The notes beneath the pieces are model-generated. The model was not told the origin of the DNA. It saw only the letters and a list, made by a program, of their open reading frames with translations, and did no database searches. Of a stretch of DNA of 64,000 bases, positions 48,108-56,349 are shown piece after piece. Source of the DNA: Gymnodinialimonas sp. 57CJ19 (GTDB lineage: Bacteria > Pseudomonadota > Alphaproteobacteria > Rhodobacterales > Rhodobacteraceae); contig NZ_CP151587.1 in assembly GCF_038396845.1 (NCBI RefSeq), positions 3,756,001-3,820,000 on the forward strand, given 5' to 3'. Position numbers and translations under genes: made by a program. Within the stretch, counting starts at the first letter, position 1, and the number at the start of each line of letters is the position of its first letter.

Positions 48108-48836
48108 ATGAAAAAACTGATCCTCGCCACTACGGCACTGACCATGACCGCTGGCATGGCCTTGGCCGATGGCCATTCCGTCGTGCGCATGGGCACCGAA
48201 GGGGCCTACCCTCCGTATAACTTCATCAACGATGATGGCGAAGTGGACGGTCTGGAACGCGCTCTGGGCGATGAACTCTGCGCCCGTGCCGAACTGACCT
48301 GCGAATGGGTCACCAACGAGTGGGACAGCATCATCCCGAACCTGACTTCCGGCAACTACGACACGATCATTGCCGGCATGTCGATCACCGACGAGCGTGA
48401 CGAAGTCATCGACTTCACCCAAGCCTATATCCCCAACACACCCACACTTTTCATGGGCATGGACGAGGATCTGGAACTGGACGGCGCGGTTATCGCGGCT
48501 CAGACCAACACGATCCAGGCAGGCTACATCGCCGAGCTGGAGAACGTGACACTGATCGAATTCGCCACCCCCGATGAAACCGTCGCGGCGGTACGCAACG
48601 GCGAAGCGGATGCCGTATTTGCCGACAACGACTTCATCCTGCAAGTCGCAGCCGAAGACGATGACTTGATGATCATCCTCGATCCCGTGACCCTCGGCCA
48701 GGGCGTTGGCATGGGCCTGCGTGAAGGCGATGAACTGATCGCCGTCTTTGATGCTGCCATCACCTCGATGAAGGAAGACGGCTCTCTGAACGCGCTCCTG
48801 CTGGAATGGTTCGGCGAAGACGCCATCACCTGGTAG
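48108..48836 (+). CDS. Family 3 periplasmic substrate-binding protein (second)
   Basis: The 242-residue protein has a signal peptide (MKKLILATTALTMTAGMALA) and canonical amino-acid binding motifs: EGAYPPYNFINDDGEVDG, LERALGDELCARAELTCEW, IIAGMSITDERDEVIDFTQAY in parts. The acidic mature protein fits a periplasmic binding protein. AGGGAG 10 bases before ATG 48108 decides the start over the longer open frame. A long hairpin follows the gene. Confidence 0.92.
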   Translation: MKKLILATTALTMTAGMALADGHSVVRMGTEGAYPPYNFINDDGEVDGLERALGDELCARAELTCEWVTNEWDSIIPNLTSGNYDTIIAGMSITDERDEVIDFTQAYIPNTPTLFMGMDEDLELDGAVIAAQTNTIQAGYIAELENVTLIEFATPDETVAAVRNGEADAVFADNDFILQVAAEDDDLMIILDPVTLGQGVGMGLREGDELIAVFDAAITSMKEDGSLNALLLEWFGEDAITW

Positions 48837-48855
48837 GGCCGCTTCAACGCAACAA

Positions 48856-48894
48856 TGAAAGCGCGGGCTGCTGAAGGCTTGGCTCGCGCTTTCA
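48856..48894. promoter_or_regulatory. Strong hairpin directly after the second binding-protein gene
   Basis: TGAAAGCGCGGGC (48856-48868) pairs with GCTCGCGCTTTCA (48882-48894): a 13-bp stem in RNA with one G-U pair and a 13-base loop. No T run follows, so readthrough to the permeases is likely. A hairpin in this place commonly protects binding-protein mRNA or reduces permease expression. Confidence 0.6.
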
Positions 48895-49169
48895 ATCCTC
48901 CGGACCTTGCGGATTGCGACCTACCTGACCTACGTGCTCTGCGACAAGCTCTACAGGGCGCCGATCAGCGGCCTGCTTATTGCCTTGACCCTACTATACC
49001 CTCTACCGTTGGGCACTCTGCCTCTCGTCCGCAACTTCGCGCTCGGCGCGCGCATCATCGGGATCATCGACCACCTTCACCCTCCTCACACCGCCCAGTT
49101 TTGAAACGCCCCCCCTTCGCGCTTCACCTTTTTATAAATATCGAAAAAACGGCCCGCTCCACACACCCC
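48895..49169. other. Intergenic region between binding protein and first permease
   Basis: No convincing gene lies in these 275 bases. They contain a motif at 49122-49144 that matches, in inverted orientation and with one mismatch in 23, the sequence at 59157-59179, preceded by a C run. A short hydrophobic reading frame (48907-49104) has no ribosome site. Confidence 0.5.
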
Positions 49170-50051
49170 ATGTTCAGCTTTTGCTCCGATCCCTCCACCC
49201 TCGACACGTTCCGCTGGTTCAGCTGCTACCTGACCAACGGCGTTCATATCCTGTTTTATCAGAGCTTTCTGACCGTCGGCCTGCTGCTGTTAATCGCCGC
49301 CCCCCTGTCGCTTGGCATCGGCTTTGCCGCCGCCACCGCCAGCCGCGCCCGTAACCTGCCCGCGCGACTGATCGGCAAAACCTACACCGCCATGGTGCGT
49401 GGCGTGCCCGATATCGTGTTCTTCCTGTTCTTCGTGCTCGTGCTGGATCAAGGGATCGAATACATCCGCCATATCGTAACCTGCCCCGACTGGGACGAGC
49501 CGATCCGCCAAGGCGCCAACTTCCTCGTGTGCGACGCGGCCCGCACGCCCCAAGGCAACGCCCCACAATGGGTACATGAAAGCTACAACTTCGCCCTGGC
49601 TACATTCACCTACGCCATCGTCTTCGGCGCATTTTGCGGCAACGTGCTCTACGGCGCGATGGGCGCTGTTCCCAAAACTCAATTGGAGACCGCAAGCGCA
49701 TATGGCATGTCTCAACGGCAAATCTTCTGGCGCATCTTGGTGCCGCAAATGTGGGTCTACGCGCTGCCGGGCCTATCCAACATCTGGATGATCCTGATCA
49801 AGGCGACCCCCCTGCTGTTCCTCCTGGGGATCGAAGATATCGTCTACTGGGCCCGTGAAATCGGTGGCTCTCGCAATTCCCGCTTTGCGTATCCGCACCC
49901 GGATTGGCGCTTCTGGTACTTCCTTGGGCTGTTGATCTTCTATCTCTGCTTCACTCGTGTGTCGGAACTCGTCCTCTCTCGCCTCACCCACCGCCTCTCC
50001 CGGGGCCAAGCCACCGCGGGCGGCGAAGCCCTGCGCAAGGCCGCCCCATGA
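49170..50051 (+). CDS. Polar amino-acid ABC transporter permease (HisQ-like)
   Basis: The 293-residue inner-membrane protein has about five helices and the permease EAA loop QLETASAYGMSQRQIFWRILVPQ. An extra periplasmic insertion with two cysteines (IVTCPDWDEP, NFLVCDAARTP) sits between helices 2 and 3, longer than in standard HisQ. ATG 49170 follows a weak ribosome site. It ends before the palindrome array that separates it from the second permease. Confidence 0.88.
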   Translation: MFSFCSDPSTLDTFRWFSCYLTNGVHILFYQSFLTVGLLLLIAAPLSLGIGFAAATASRARNLPARLIGKTYTAMVRGVPDIVFFLFFVLVLDQGIEYIRHIVTCPDWDEPIRQGANFLVCDAARTPQGNAPQWVHESYNFALATFTYAIVFGAFCGNVLYGAMGAVPKTQLETASAYGMSQRQIFWRILVPQMWVYALPGLSNIWMILIKATPLLFLLGIEDIVYWAREIGGSRNSRFAYPHPDWRFWYFLGLLIFYLCFTRVSELVLSRLTHRLSRGQATAGGEALRKAAP

Positions 50052-50074
50052 GCGCCCGCCGCCCCGCTCCGCCA

Positions 50075-50160
50075 AAGACTTTTGCAAAAGTCTTCCCAGA
50101 GCCTTGCAAGGCTCTGCCCACGCCCTTGCAAGGGCGTGCCAAATCCTTTGCAAAGGATTT
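50075..50160. repeat. Array of four perfect 20-bp palindromes centred on TTGCAA
   Basis: Four perfect 20-bp palindromes start at 50075, 50097, 50119 and 50141, exactly 22 bases apart, each separated by CC: AAGACTTTTGCAAAAGTCTT, CAGAGCCTTGCAAGGCTCTG, CACGCCCTTGCAAGGGCGTG and AAATCCTTTGCAAAGGATTT. Each can form an 8-bp hairpin with a TGCA loop in RNA or DNA. The array fills the gap between the two permease genes and ends 6 bases before the second start codon. A mirrored array lies at 57569-57656. Confidence 0.95.
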
Positions 50161-50166
50161 CCCCGC

Positions 50167-51006
50167 ATGACCTGCATCGACGCGATCCAAGCCTACGCCC
50201 TGCGTGCCATCGGCATCGGCGAACGCGCCTTGCCCCAGGGCGAAATCAGCCTTTGCGAACAATTCGTTCTGATCGGCTCCGGCATGATCTGGAACGTCTA
50301 CTTCGGCGTCCTCGCCCTCTCCTTCGGCTTCTTCTTCGCCCTGGCCCTCGCCTTGGCGAAAACCTCGCCGCGCTGGCTGATCCGCAAACCGGCAGAATGG
50401 TTCATCTTTCTGTTCCGAGGCTCGCCTCTCTTCATCCAATTCTTCATGGCCTATGAAGCCTTCGTGATGATCCCCCGCATGGGCTACGAATTCGAGCTGT
50501 TCGGCATCGCGATCGAAGCTGAAACCCGTTGGTTGGCCCGGGCCTGGCTTGGCGCCCTGATCGTCTTGTTTTGCAACACCTCCGCCTATGCCGCCGAGAT
50601 CTTCTACGGCGCGCTCCGCTCCGTTCCCAAAGGTGATCTGGAAGCCGCCGATGCCTACGGCCTGACCGGCTGGAAAAAGTTTCGCCGCATTACCTTCCCC
50701 ACTACCATGCGCCTCGCTTGGCCTGCCTACACTAATGAAGCGATCTTCCTGTTTCACGCCACAGCGTTGGTGTTCTTCAGCTCTTTCCCCGCTTTCCAAC
50801 AGCGCGGCGACGCGCTCTATTACGCCTCATATTTCGCCGACCGGACGTTCAACCCCTTCATCCCCTACCCCATCGTGGCGGGCTATTTCATCGCCGTGGC
50901 TCTGCTGGTCATTGCGCTATTTGGCGCCATCAACCGCCGCCTCAACCGTCACCTCCCCTCTGACCAGAAGCGTCGCCTCCGCATCCGCCCCACTCTCATC
51001 CGCTAA
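50167..51006 (+). CDS. Polar amino-acid ABC transporter permease (HisM-like)
   Basis: The 279-residue membrane protein has the typical segment FIFLFRGSPLFIQFFMAYEA and the EAA loop DLEAADAYGLTGWKKFRRITFP. It should pair with the upstream HisQ-like permease to form the translocation pore. ATG at 50167 lies directly after the palindrome array, and no clear purine-rich ribosome site is present (only AAAGGA within the last palindrome, 50153-50158), so the array may influence its translation. Confidence 0.88.
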   Translation: MTCIDAIQAYALRAIGIGERALPQGEISLCEQFVLIGSGMIWNVYFGVLALSFGFFFALALALAKTSPRWLIRKPAEWFIFLFRGSPLFIQFFMAYEAFVMIPRMGYEFELFGIAIEAETRWLARAWLGALIVLFCNTSAYAAEIFYGALRSVPKGDLEAADAYGLTGWKKFRRITFPTTMRLAWPAYTNEAIFLFHATALVFFSSFPAFQQRGDALYYASYFADRTFNPFIPYPIVAGYFIAVALLVIALFGAINRRLNRHLPSDQKRRLRIRPTLIR

Positions 51007-51092
51007 GCCTGCCCCCACAAACGGCACTTGCGAGGTCACCGCCTCAGGCGTAAGGCTCATGCATCTCAACCCTCTTTACCCCCCTGTGTCCC

Positions 51093-52445
51093 ATGACCGC
51101 TCCCCAGGCTCCGGCCGACTTCCTTCACGATAATCCGCAAATCAAATCCATCCGTATGGTCGCCTCTGACCTGAACGGCCAAGCCCGTGGCAAACGGGTT
51201 GCCCGGCGTTTCGCGGGCAAGGCGATCAAGGACGGTACCCGCTTTCCCTATTCGGTCCTTAACCTCGATATCTGGGGCGAAGACATCGACGACAGCCCCC
51301 TGGTGTTCGAGGCCGGTGACCCCGATGGCATCCTCTACCCCACCTCCCGTGGCCTGGTGCCCGTCCCTTGGCTGGAAACCCCTACGGCGATCCTGCCGAT
51401 CTGGATGTTCCACGACGACGGCACCCCCTATATGGGCGACCCTCGCCACGCCCTGGCCCGTGTGGTCGACCGCTACAAGGCGCGCGGCCTCACCCCCGTG
51501 GTCGCCACGGAGCTGGAGTTCTACATCATCGACGACCGGGGCCGCGAACTCCGCGTGCCGCCCTCGCCGCGCTCCGGCATCCGCCGCCAACAGGCCGAGA
51601 TCCTCGCCCTGCGCCAACTCGACGCCTTCGACACCTTCCTCACCGCGCTCTATGACGCTTGCGAGGCGATGGATATCCCCGCCGACACGATGATCTCCGA
51701 AGCCGGCCCCGGCCAGTTCGAGATCAATATGGACCACCAGCCCGATGCGATGAAAGCCGCCGACGACGCTTGGCTGTTCAAGGTCCTGACCCGGGGCCTC
51801 GCCCGCTCCCATGGGTTTGCCGCCAGCTTCATGGCCAAACCCTACCCCGATTACGCCGGTAATGGCCTCCATACGCACTTCAGCGTCCTCGACGCCGACG
51901 GGAACAACATCTTCGACAACGGCGGCGCTGAAGGCTCCGACACGCTGCAGCACGCCATCGCCGGCTGCCTCGCCGCCATGCCCGGCTCCATGCTGATCTT
52001 TGCGCCCCATGCCACCAGCTACGACCGCTTCGTGCCCGGTGCCCATGCCCCCACCGCCGCCGCTTGGGCCTATGAGAACCGGACCACCGCCCTGCGTATC
52101 CCCGCGGGCAACCCCTCAGCGCGCCGGATCGAACACCGCGTCGCGGGCGGCGATATCAATCCCTACCTCTTCCTCGCCGCCGTCCTCGGCGCCGCCCTCG
52201 ATGGGATCGAACAAGGCCTCCCCCCCGCCCCTGCGATCCAAGGCAGCGCCTACACGGCCGAGCTGCCGCAACTGCCCCTTACCTGGGCCGATGCCATCAC
52301 AGCTTTCGACCAATCCCCTGAGATTCAACGCATCTTCGCCCCCGAACTGCGCGAAACCTTCCTCGCCACCAAACGCCAGGAACTCAAATACATGGCCGAC
52401 CTCTCCCCCGAAGAACAACAGGAGCTCTACCTCGACACCGTCTGA
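51093..52445 (+). CDS. Glutamine-synthetase-like ligase (gamma-glutamylamine synthetase type)
   Basis: The 450-residue protein has the GS beta-grasp and catalytic domains: ATELEFYIID with metal-binding Glu, EAGPGQFEINMDHQ, NGLHTHFSVLDADG with the ATP/metal His, and ENRTTALRIPAGNPSARRIEHR. Sequence and length fit the GS-III/PuuA-like group that couples glutamate to an amine rather than ammonia. It follows the transporter by 86 bases, so the imported compound may be its substrate. It differs clearly from the second GS-like protein at 53287. Confidence 0.88.
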   Translation: MTAPQAPADFLHDNPQIKSIRMVASDLNGQARGKRVARRFAGKAIKDGTRFPYSVLNLDIWGEDIDDSPLVFEAGDPDGILYPTSRGLVPVPWLETPTAILPIWMFHDDGTPYMGDPRHALARVVDRYKARGLTPVVATELEFYIIDDRGRELRVPPSPRSGIRRQQAEILALRQLDAFDTFLTALYDACEAMDIPADTMISEAGPGQFEINMDHQPDAMKAADDAWLFKVLTRGLARSHGFAASFMAKPYPDYAGNGLHTHFSVLDADGNNIFDNGGAEGSDTLQHAIAGCLAAMPGSMLIFAPHATSYDRFVPGAHAPTAAAWAYENRTTALRIPAGNPSARRIEHRVAGGDINPYLFLAAVLGAALDGIEQGLPPAPAIQGSAYTAELPQLPLTWADAITAFDQSPEIQRIFAPELRETFLATKRQELKYMADLSPEEQQELYLDTV

Positions 52446-52453
52446 CCCTCACG

Positions 52454-52487
52454 CAACGCTCCCCCATTCATCTTGGCCTTACAACTC
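52454..52487. repeat. Dispersed TTCACCTTGGCC motif, copy 3
   Basis: This variant has CAACGCTCCCCC, then TTCATCTTGGCC, then TTACAACTC. It begins 9 bases after the ligase stop codon and runs directly into the hairpin pair at 52493-52542. Confidence 0.65.
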
Positions 52488-52492
52488 CGGGG

Positions 52493-52542
52493 GTTTGGGG
52501 GCTGGCCCCCAATGAAGGTTGCGTTTGGGGGCTGGCCCCCAA
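52493..52542. repeat. Two identical 20-bp hairpins
   Basis: The 20-base sequence GTTTGGGGGCTGGCCCCCAA occurs at 52493-52512 and 52523-52542. Each copy folds into a 7-bp TTGGGGG/CCCCCAA hairpin with a 4-base loop. They lie between the GS-like and amidotransferase genes and could attenuate transcription or belong to a dispersed element. Confidence 0.75.
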
Positions 52543-52588
52543 GTCGCCAACCAATCCACCCACCACTCCAAACCACACGAGCTTCCCC

Positions 52589-53290
52589 ATGCACCTCGGC
52601 ATCTTGCAAACCGGACACGTCCCCACCGAAGTCGCTTCCACCGATGGCCCCTATGCCACACTGTTCCGCAAGCTCTTTGCGCACCGCGGCTTCAGCCAAA
52701 CGCTATGGTCCGTGGTCGATGGAGAATTCCCCTCCGGCCCCGAAGCGGCCGACGCTTGGCTGGTGACGGGCTCCAAACACGGTGCTTATGAAGATCACGC
52801 CTGGATCCCCCCGCTGGAGGACCTGATCCGCGCGATCCGTGAAGCGGAAATCCCTCTCGTGGGGTCCTGCTTCGGGCACCAGATCATTGCCCAAGCGCTC
52901 GGCGGCACGGTGGAAAAATACGCCGAGGGTTGGTCCGTGGGCCGCACTCAATACAAGGTCGGCGACCAGACCCTGAACCTCAACGCCTGGCACCAGGACC
53001 AAGTCACCCAGCTGCCCGACGGGGCGACGGTCCATGCCTCTTCCGACTTCTGCGCCAACGCGATCGTGGCCATCGGGCCGCGCATCCTGACCACACAACC
53101 GCACCCGGAATTCGCCAACTCGGTCATCGAGTCGTTGATCGACCTGAAAGGCGACGCCGTGGAACCCGACCGTTTGGCCATCGCCAAAACCCTGCTGTCC
53201 GAGCCCAACGACAACCGCCTGATCGCCGATTGGCTCGCCGACGTGCTAGAAGGGGCGGACGCCACAAAACCAAGGGACTTTTCCCAATGA
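52589..53290 (+). CDS. Class I glutamine amidotransferase-like hydrolase
   Basis: The 233-residue protein has the class I amidotransferase triad: nucleophile Cys94 in LVGSCFGHQIIAQALGG, His172 and Glu174 in TTQPHPEF. It is a stand-alone hydrolase, possibly cleaving a gamma-glutamyl or glutamine amide bond, as PuuD does in putrescine catabolism, though it is closer in layout to GuaA-type domains. Its stop overlaps the start of the second GS-like gene (ATGA). Confidence 0.85.
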   Translation: MHLGILQTGHVPTEVASTDGPYATLFRKLFAHRGFSQTLWSVVDGEFPSGPEAADAWLVTGSKHGAYEDHAWIPPLEDLIRAIREAEIPLVGSCFGHQIIAQALGGTVEKYAEGWSVGRTQYKVGDQTLNLNAWHQDQVTQLPDGATVHASSDFCANAIVAIGPRILTTQPHPEFANSVIESLIDLKGDAVEPDRLAIAKTLLSEPNDNRLIADWLADVLEGADATKPRDFSQ

Positions 53291-54648
53291 TTCCCGCCGA
53301 ATTTCTCGCCAAACTGCCCGATGTCGCCCGCACCTACCTGGAGGGCCGCACCCTGGATGAGGTCGAATGTATCGTCTCGGACCTTGCGGGCGTGGCGCGG
53401 GGCAAGGCGATGCCGGGTACGAAATTTGCGCGCCAGACCCAGTTCTACCTGCCCAACTCGATCTTTTTCCAGACCATTACAGGGGATTGGGCCGATGAGG
53501 TCGGCGATGGCTTCACCGAGCCGGACATGATCCTGACCCCGGATTTTGACACCGCCCTGCCCGCCCCTTGGACAGCCGATTGGACGCTTCAGGTGATCCA
53601 CGACATCCACGACCAACAGGGCGACCCGGTCTCTTTCGCGCCGCGCAACGTGCTGAAACGGGTGGTGGAGCTCTACAACGCGCGGGGCTGGCAGCCGATT
53701 GTTGCCCCCGAGATGGAATTCTACCTCGTCGCCCCCAACACCGACCCGGCGCAGGAAATCGTGCCGCCCATGGGCCGCTCTGGCAGACGCGCGGCGGCGC
53801 GGCAGGCGTATTCCATGTCCGCCGTGGATGAATACGGTCAAGTCATTGATGATATTTACGATTTCGCCGAGGCGATGGGGCTGGAGATTGACGGCATCCT
53901 GCAAGAAGGCGGCGCAGGCCAGATCGAATTGAACCTGCGTCACGGCGATCCGGTCAAGCTCGCCGATGAGATGTTCTACTTCAAGCGGATGATCCGGGAA
54001 GCGGCGCTGAAGCACGATATGTACGCGACTTTCATGGCCAAACCCATCGCCGGAGAGCCGGGGTCCGCGATGCATATCCACCACTCGGTCGTGGACGCGG
54101 CGACGGGGCAAAACATCTTCTCGGACGCCGATGGCGCGGAGACCCCCGCCTTCATGCATTTCATCGGCGGCATGCAACGCAACATGCCCGCCGTGATCGC
54201 CCTTCTGGCGCCCTATGTGAACAGCTATCGCCGCTATGTACCTGATTTCGCCGCCCCAATTAACCTCGAATGGGGGCGCGACAACCGGACCACAGGGCTG
54301 CGGGTGCCGGTCTCCGGCCCCGAGGCGCGGCGGGTGGAAAACCGTCTTCCGGGGATGGATTGCAACCCTTATCTGGGTATCGCCGCCAGCCTTGCGACAG
54401 GCTATCTGGGCTTGGTGGAGGGCAAAGGTCCGTCCGAGGAATTCAAGGGCGACGCCTATTCCGCCGAAAGCGGTGTGCCGCGCGGGTTGGGTGACGCTCT
54501 GGGCCTGCTGGAGGCCAACCTGGGCGTGCGCCAATGCTTGGGAGAGGACTTCTGCCGCGTCTATTCCGGCGTCAAGCAGTTGGAATATAACGAGTTCCTG
54601 CACGTCATCAGCCCTTGGGAGCGGGAGCATTTGTTGCTGAATGTCTAG
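53287..54648 (+). CDS. Second glutamine-synthetase-like ligase (PuuA-like)
   Basis: The 453-residue protein shows APEMEFYLVAP, GGAGQIELNLRHGDPVKLAD, SAMHIHHSVVDAATG and WGRDNRTTGLRVPVSG, as in gamma-glutamylputrescine synthetases. It shares an operon with the first GS-like enzyme, an amidotransferase and an amine oxidase. ATG at 53287 overlaps the upstream stop. Its C terminus overlaps the next small gene by 8 bases. Substrate (putrescine, spermidine or another amine) is not decided by sequence. Confidence 0.9.
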   Translation: MIPAEFLAKLPDVARTYLEGRTLDEVECIVSDLAGVARGKAMPGTKFARQTQFYLPNSIFFQTITGDWADEVGDGFTEPDMILTPDFDTALPAPWTADWTLQVIHDIHDQQGDPVSFAPRNVLKRVVELYNARGWQPIVAPEMEFYLVAPNTDPAQEIVPPMGRSGRRAAARQAYSMSAVDEYGQVIDDIYDFAEAMGLEIDGILQEGGAGQIELNLRHGDPVKLADEMFYFKRMIREAALKHDMYATFMAKPIAGEPGSAMHIHHSVVDAATGQNIFSDADGAETPAFMHFIGGMQRNMPAVIALLAPYVNSYRRYVPDFAAPINLEWGRDNRTTGLRVPVSGPEARRVENRLPGMDCNPYLGIAASLATGYLGLVEGKGPSEEFKGDAYSAESGVPRGLGDALGLLEANLGVRQCLGEDFCRVYSGVKQLEYNEFLHVISPWEREHLLLNV

Positions 54649-54952
54649 ACACGCGCCCGGCAGCAAGGATTGGTGGCTTGAGACCGCCCTGATCGCGGGC
54701 AGCGGCGTTGCTCTGGCGGCTTTCCTTTGGGACGGGCCGATATTTGCGGGCGGCGACGCCGTGTCTGCGGCCACGCCAATGGTCGCGCCCGGACCTGCGC
54801 GCGCCCCCGCGCCTGTGCCTGTGCCTGTGCCTCGAACGGTGGCGGACCTGGTGGATGCGGGCTGCCTGACCCAGGAAAACCTTCGCGCCATGGTGGAAGG
54901 CCGAACGATCTACGTGGCCTGCCCGTTGCATCCGCAGGATCCCTCGCCATGA
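54641..54952 (+). CDS. Small membrane-anchored protein between ligase and oxidase genes
   Basis: The 103-residue protein has one hydrophobic segment (TALIAGSGVALAAFLW), a Pro/Ala/Val-rich linker with a VPVPVP run, and a short C-terminal part with two cysteines (DAGCLTQENL, VACPLHP). It overlaps the genes on both sides (8 bases upstream, ATGA downstream), which supports its reality. Family and function unknown. Confidence 0.6.
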   Translation: MSRHAPGSKDWWLETALIAGSGVALAAFLWDGPIFAGGDAVSAATPMVAPGPARAPAPVPVPVPRTVADLVDAGCLTQENLRAMVEGRTIYVACPLHPQDPSP

Positions 54953-56244
54953 ACGCGCTTTATCGCAACGACCGCCCCGGACGCCACGCGCCTTCGGTCT
55001 ATGCAGCGGGCGTCAGTGCGCCGGAACGCGCCCCCCTGACCGGAGAAATCAGCGTTGATGTGGCGGTGATCGGCGCGGGCTTCACCGGGTTGTGGGCCGC
55101 GTTGACCTTGGCGAAAGCCGGGCGGTCTGTGGTGGTGCTGGACGCGCACCGCGTGGGTTTTGGCGCCTCTGGGCGCAACGGCGGGCAGGTGCATTCGGGC
55201 TTCAACATGGGCCAACGGGCGTTGGAGGACCGCTTGGGCAAGGACCGCGCCCACGCCCTGTGGGACTTGGCGGAAGCGGGCAAGGACCAGCTCCGCGCTT
55301 TTTGCGAAACGGCCCCGGAAACCCACTATCGCCCCGGCGTGGCCCATGGCGAATACAGCCCCCTGTCTTTGGCAGAGGCCCGCCTGGAGGCCGATCATAT
55401 GGCCCGGAACTACGGGCTGAAAACCGACGTCATGGGCCGTGACGCCTTTGCAGAATTGGTCAAAGCCCCCGCCTATGTGGGTGGCACTTTGGACGAAAGC
55501 GGCGGGCATTTGCAGCCTTTGGCCTATGCCTTGGCTTTGGCCCGCGCCGCCGAGGCCGCAGGCGCGGTCATATTCGAGCGGACCGAAGTGCTGAGCGTGA
55601 CAGAGGGGACGCGGGTGCGCCTGACCACGCCGCGCGGGCGCATCAATGCGGGCCACGTGATTGCCGCGGGCAATGGCTATCTGCCGAACCTGTTGCCGCA
55701 GGTAAACCGCAGGGTCATGCCGATCAATTCCTTCATCGCCGCGACCGAGCCGCTTCCCGAGCGCTGGCACGAGGTCATGGCCCGAGACATCGCCGTATCC
55801 GATAGCAAGTTCGTGGTGAATTATTATCGCTTCGACCACGAGAGGCGGTTCCTGTTTGGCGGGCGGGAAAGCTACTCCATCGGATTTCCCAAAGACATTA
55901 AGACGGCCCTCGTTGCGCGGATGGCGCAACTGTTCCCGCAGCTCTCCGGCGTGAAGGTGGATTACGTGTGGGGCGGATCGCTGGGAATAACGCCAAGCCG
56001 CCTGCCCCATGTGGCCCGCGTCGGCTCCAAGGTGCTGTCTGGGGCCGGATTTTCCGGCCACGGGGTCGCGCTGAGCGGGATGGCGGGCCGGGTAATGGCC
56101 GAGGCTGTTCTGGGCCAAGAAGACGGCTTGGCCACGTTCGACACCCTGAAAATCCCTGCGTTTCCAGGGGGTACGGCCCTGCGCACGCCGATCCTGACGC
56201 TGGCCATGTCGTGGTTTGCGTTGCGCGATCGCATCGGCCTCTAG
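54949..56244 (+). CDS. FAD-dependent amine oxidase (PuuB/OrdL-like)
   Basis: The 431-residue protein is a DAO-family flavoenzyme: Rossmann motif VAVIGAGFTGLWAALTLAKAG near residue 45 (in part), then FGASGRNGGQVHSGF, and the C-terminal FAD segment FSGHGVALSGMAGRVMAE. In the Puu pathway such enzymes oxidise gamma-glutamylputrescine to the aldehyde. Start ATG overlaps the preceding stop. No aldehyde dehydrogenase follows in this window. Confidence 0.9.
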   Translation: MNALYRNDRPGRHAPSVYAAGVSAPERAPLTGEISVDVAVIGAGFTGLWAALTLAKAGRSVVVLDAHRVGFGASGRNGGQVHSGFNMGQRALEDRLGKDRAHALWDLAEAGKDQLRAFCETAPETHYRPGVAHGEYSPLSLAEARLEADHMARNYGLKTDVMGRDAFAELVKAPAYVGGTLDESGGHLQPLAYALALARAAEAAGAVIFERTEVLSVTEGTRVRLTTPRGRINAGHVIAAGNGYLPNLLPQVNRRVMPINSFIAATEPLPERWHEVMARDIAVSDSKFVVNYYRFDHERRFLFGGRESYSIGFPKDIKTALVARMAQLFPQLSGVKVDYVWGGSLGITPSRLPHVARVGSKVLSGAGFSGHGVALSGMAGRVMAEAVLGQEDGLATFDTLKIPAFPGGTALRTPILTLAMSWFALRDRIGL

Positions 56245-56349
56245 GCAAAAACCGGACAATTTCCGCTGACGGCGACGTTGTCGCTTTTCTGTGCCGTTCT
56301 TCTGCATATATAAGCAAAACGAAATATCACATTTTGAAATGGTGAATAT
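56245..56349. promoter_or_regulatory. AT-rich region upstream of the DegT-type aminotransferase
   Basis: This 105-base gap is distinctly AT-rich compared with its surroundings (CATATATAAGC, then ATATCACATTTTGAAATGG). TCACATTT and AAATGGTGA form an imperfect inverted repeat just before the start codon. It may hold a separate promoter and operator for the aminotransferase gene. Confidence 0.4.

Noticed and set aside
48907..49104. Short hydrophobic reading frame between the second binding protein and first permease
   Set aside because: It lacks a ribosome site, overlaps a dispersed motif at its end, and its composition can arise by chance.
50052..50166. Intrinsic terminator between the permease genes
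   Set aside because: The hairpins lack a following T run, and the downstream gene starts 6 bases later in the same operon.
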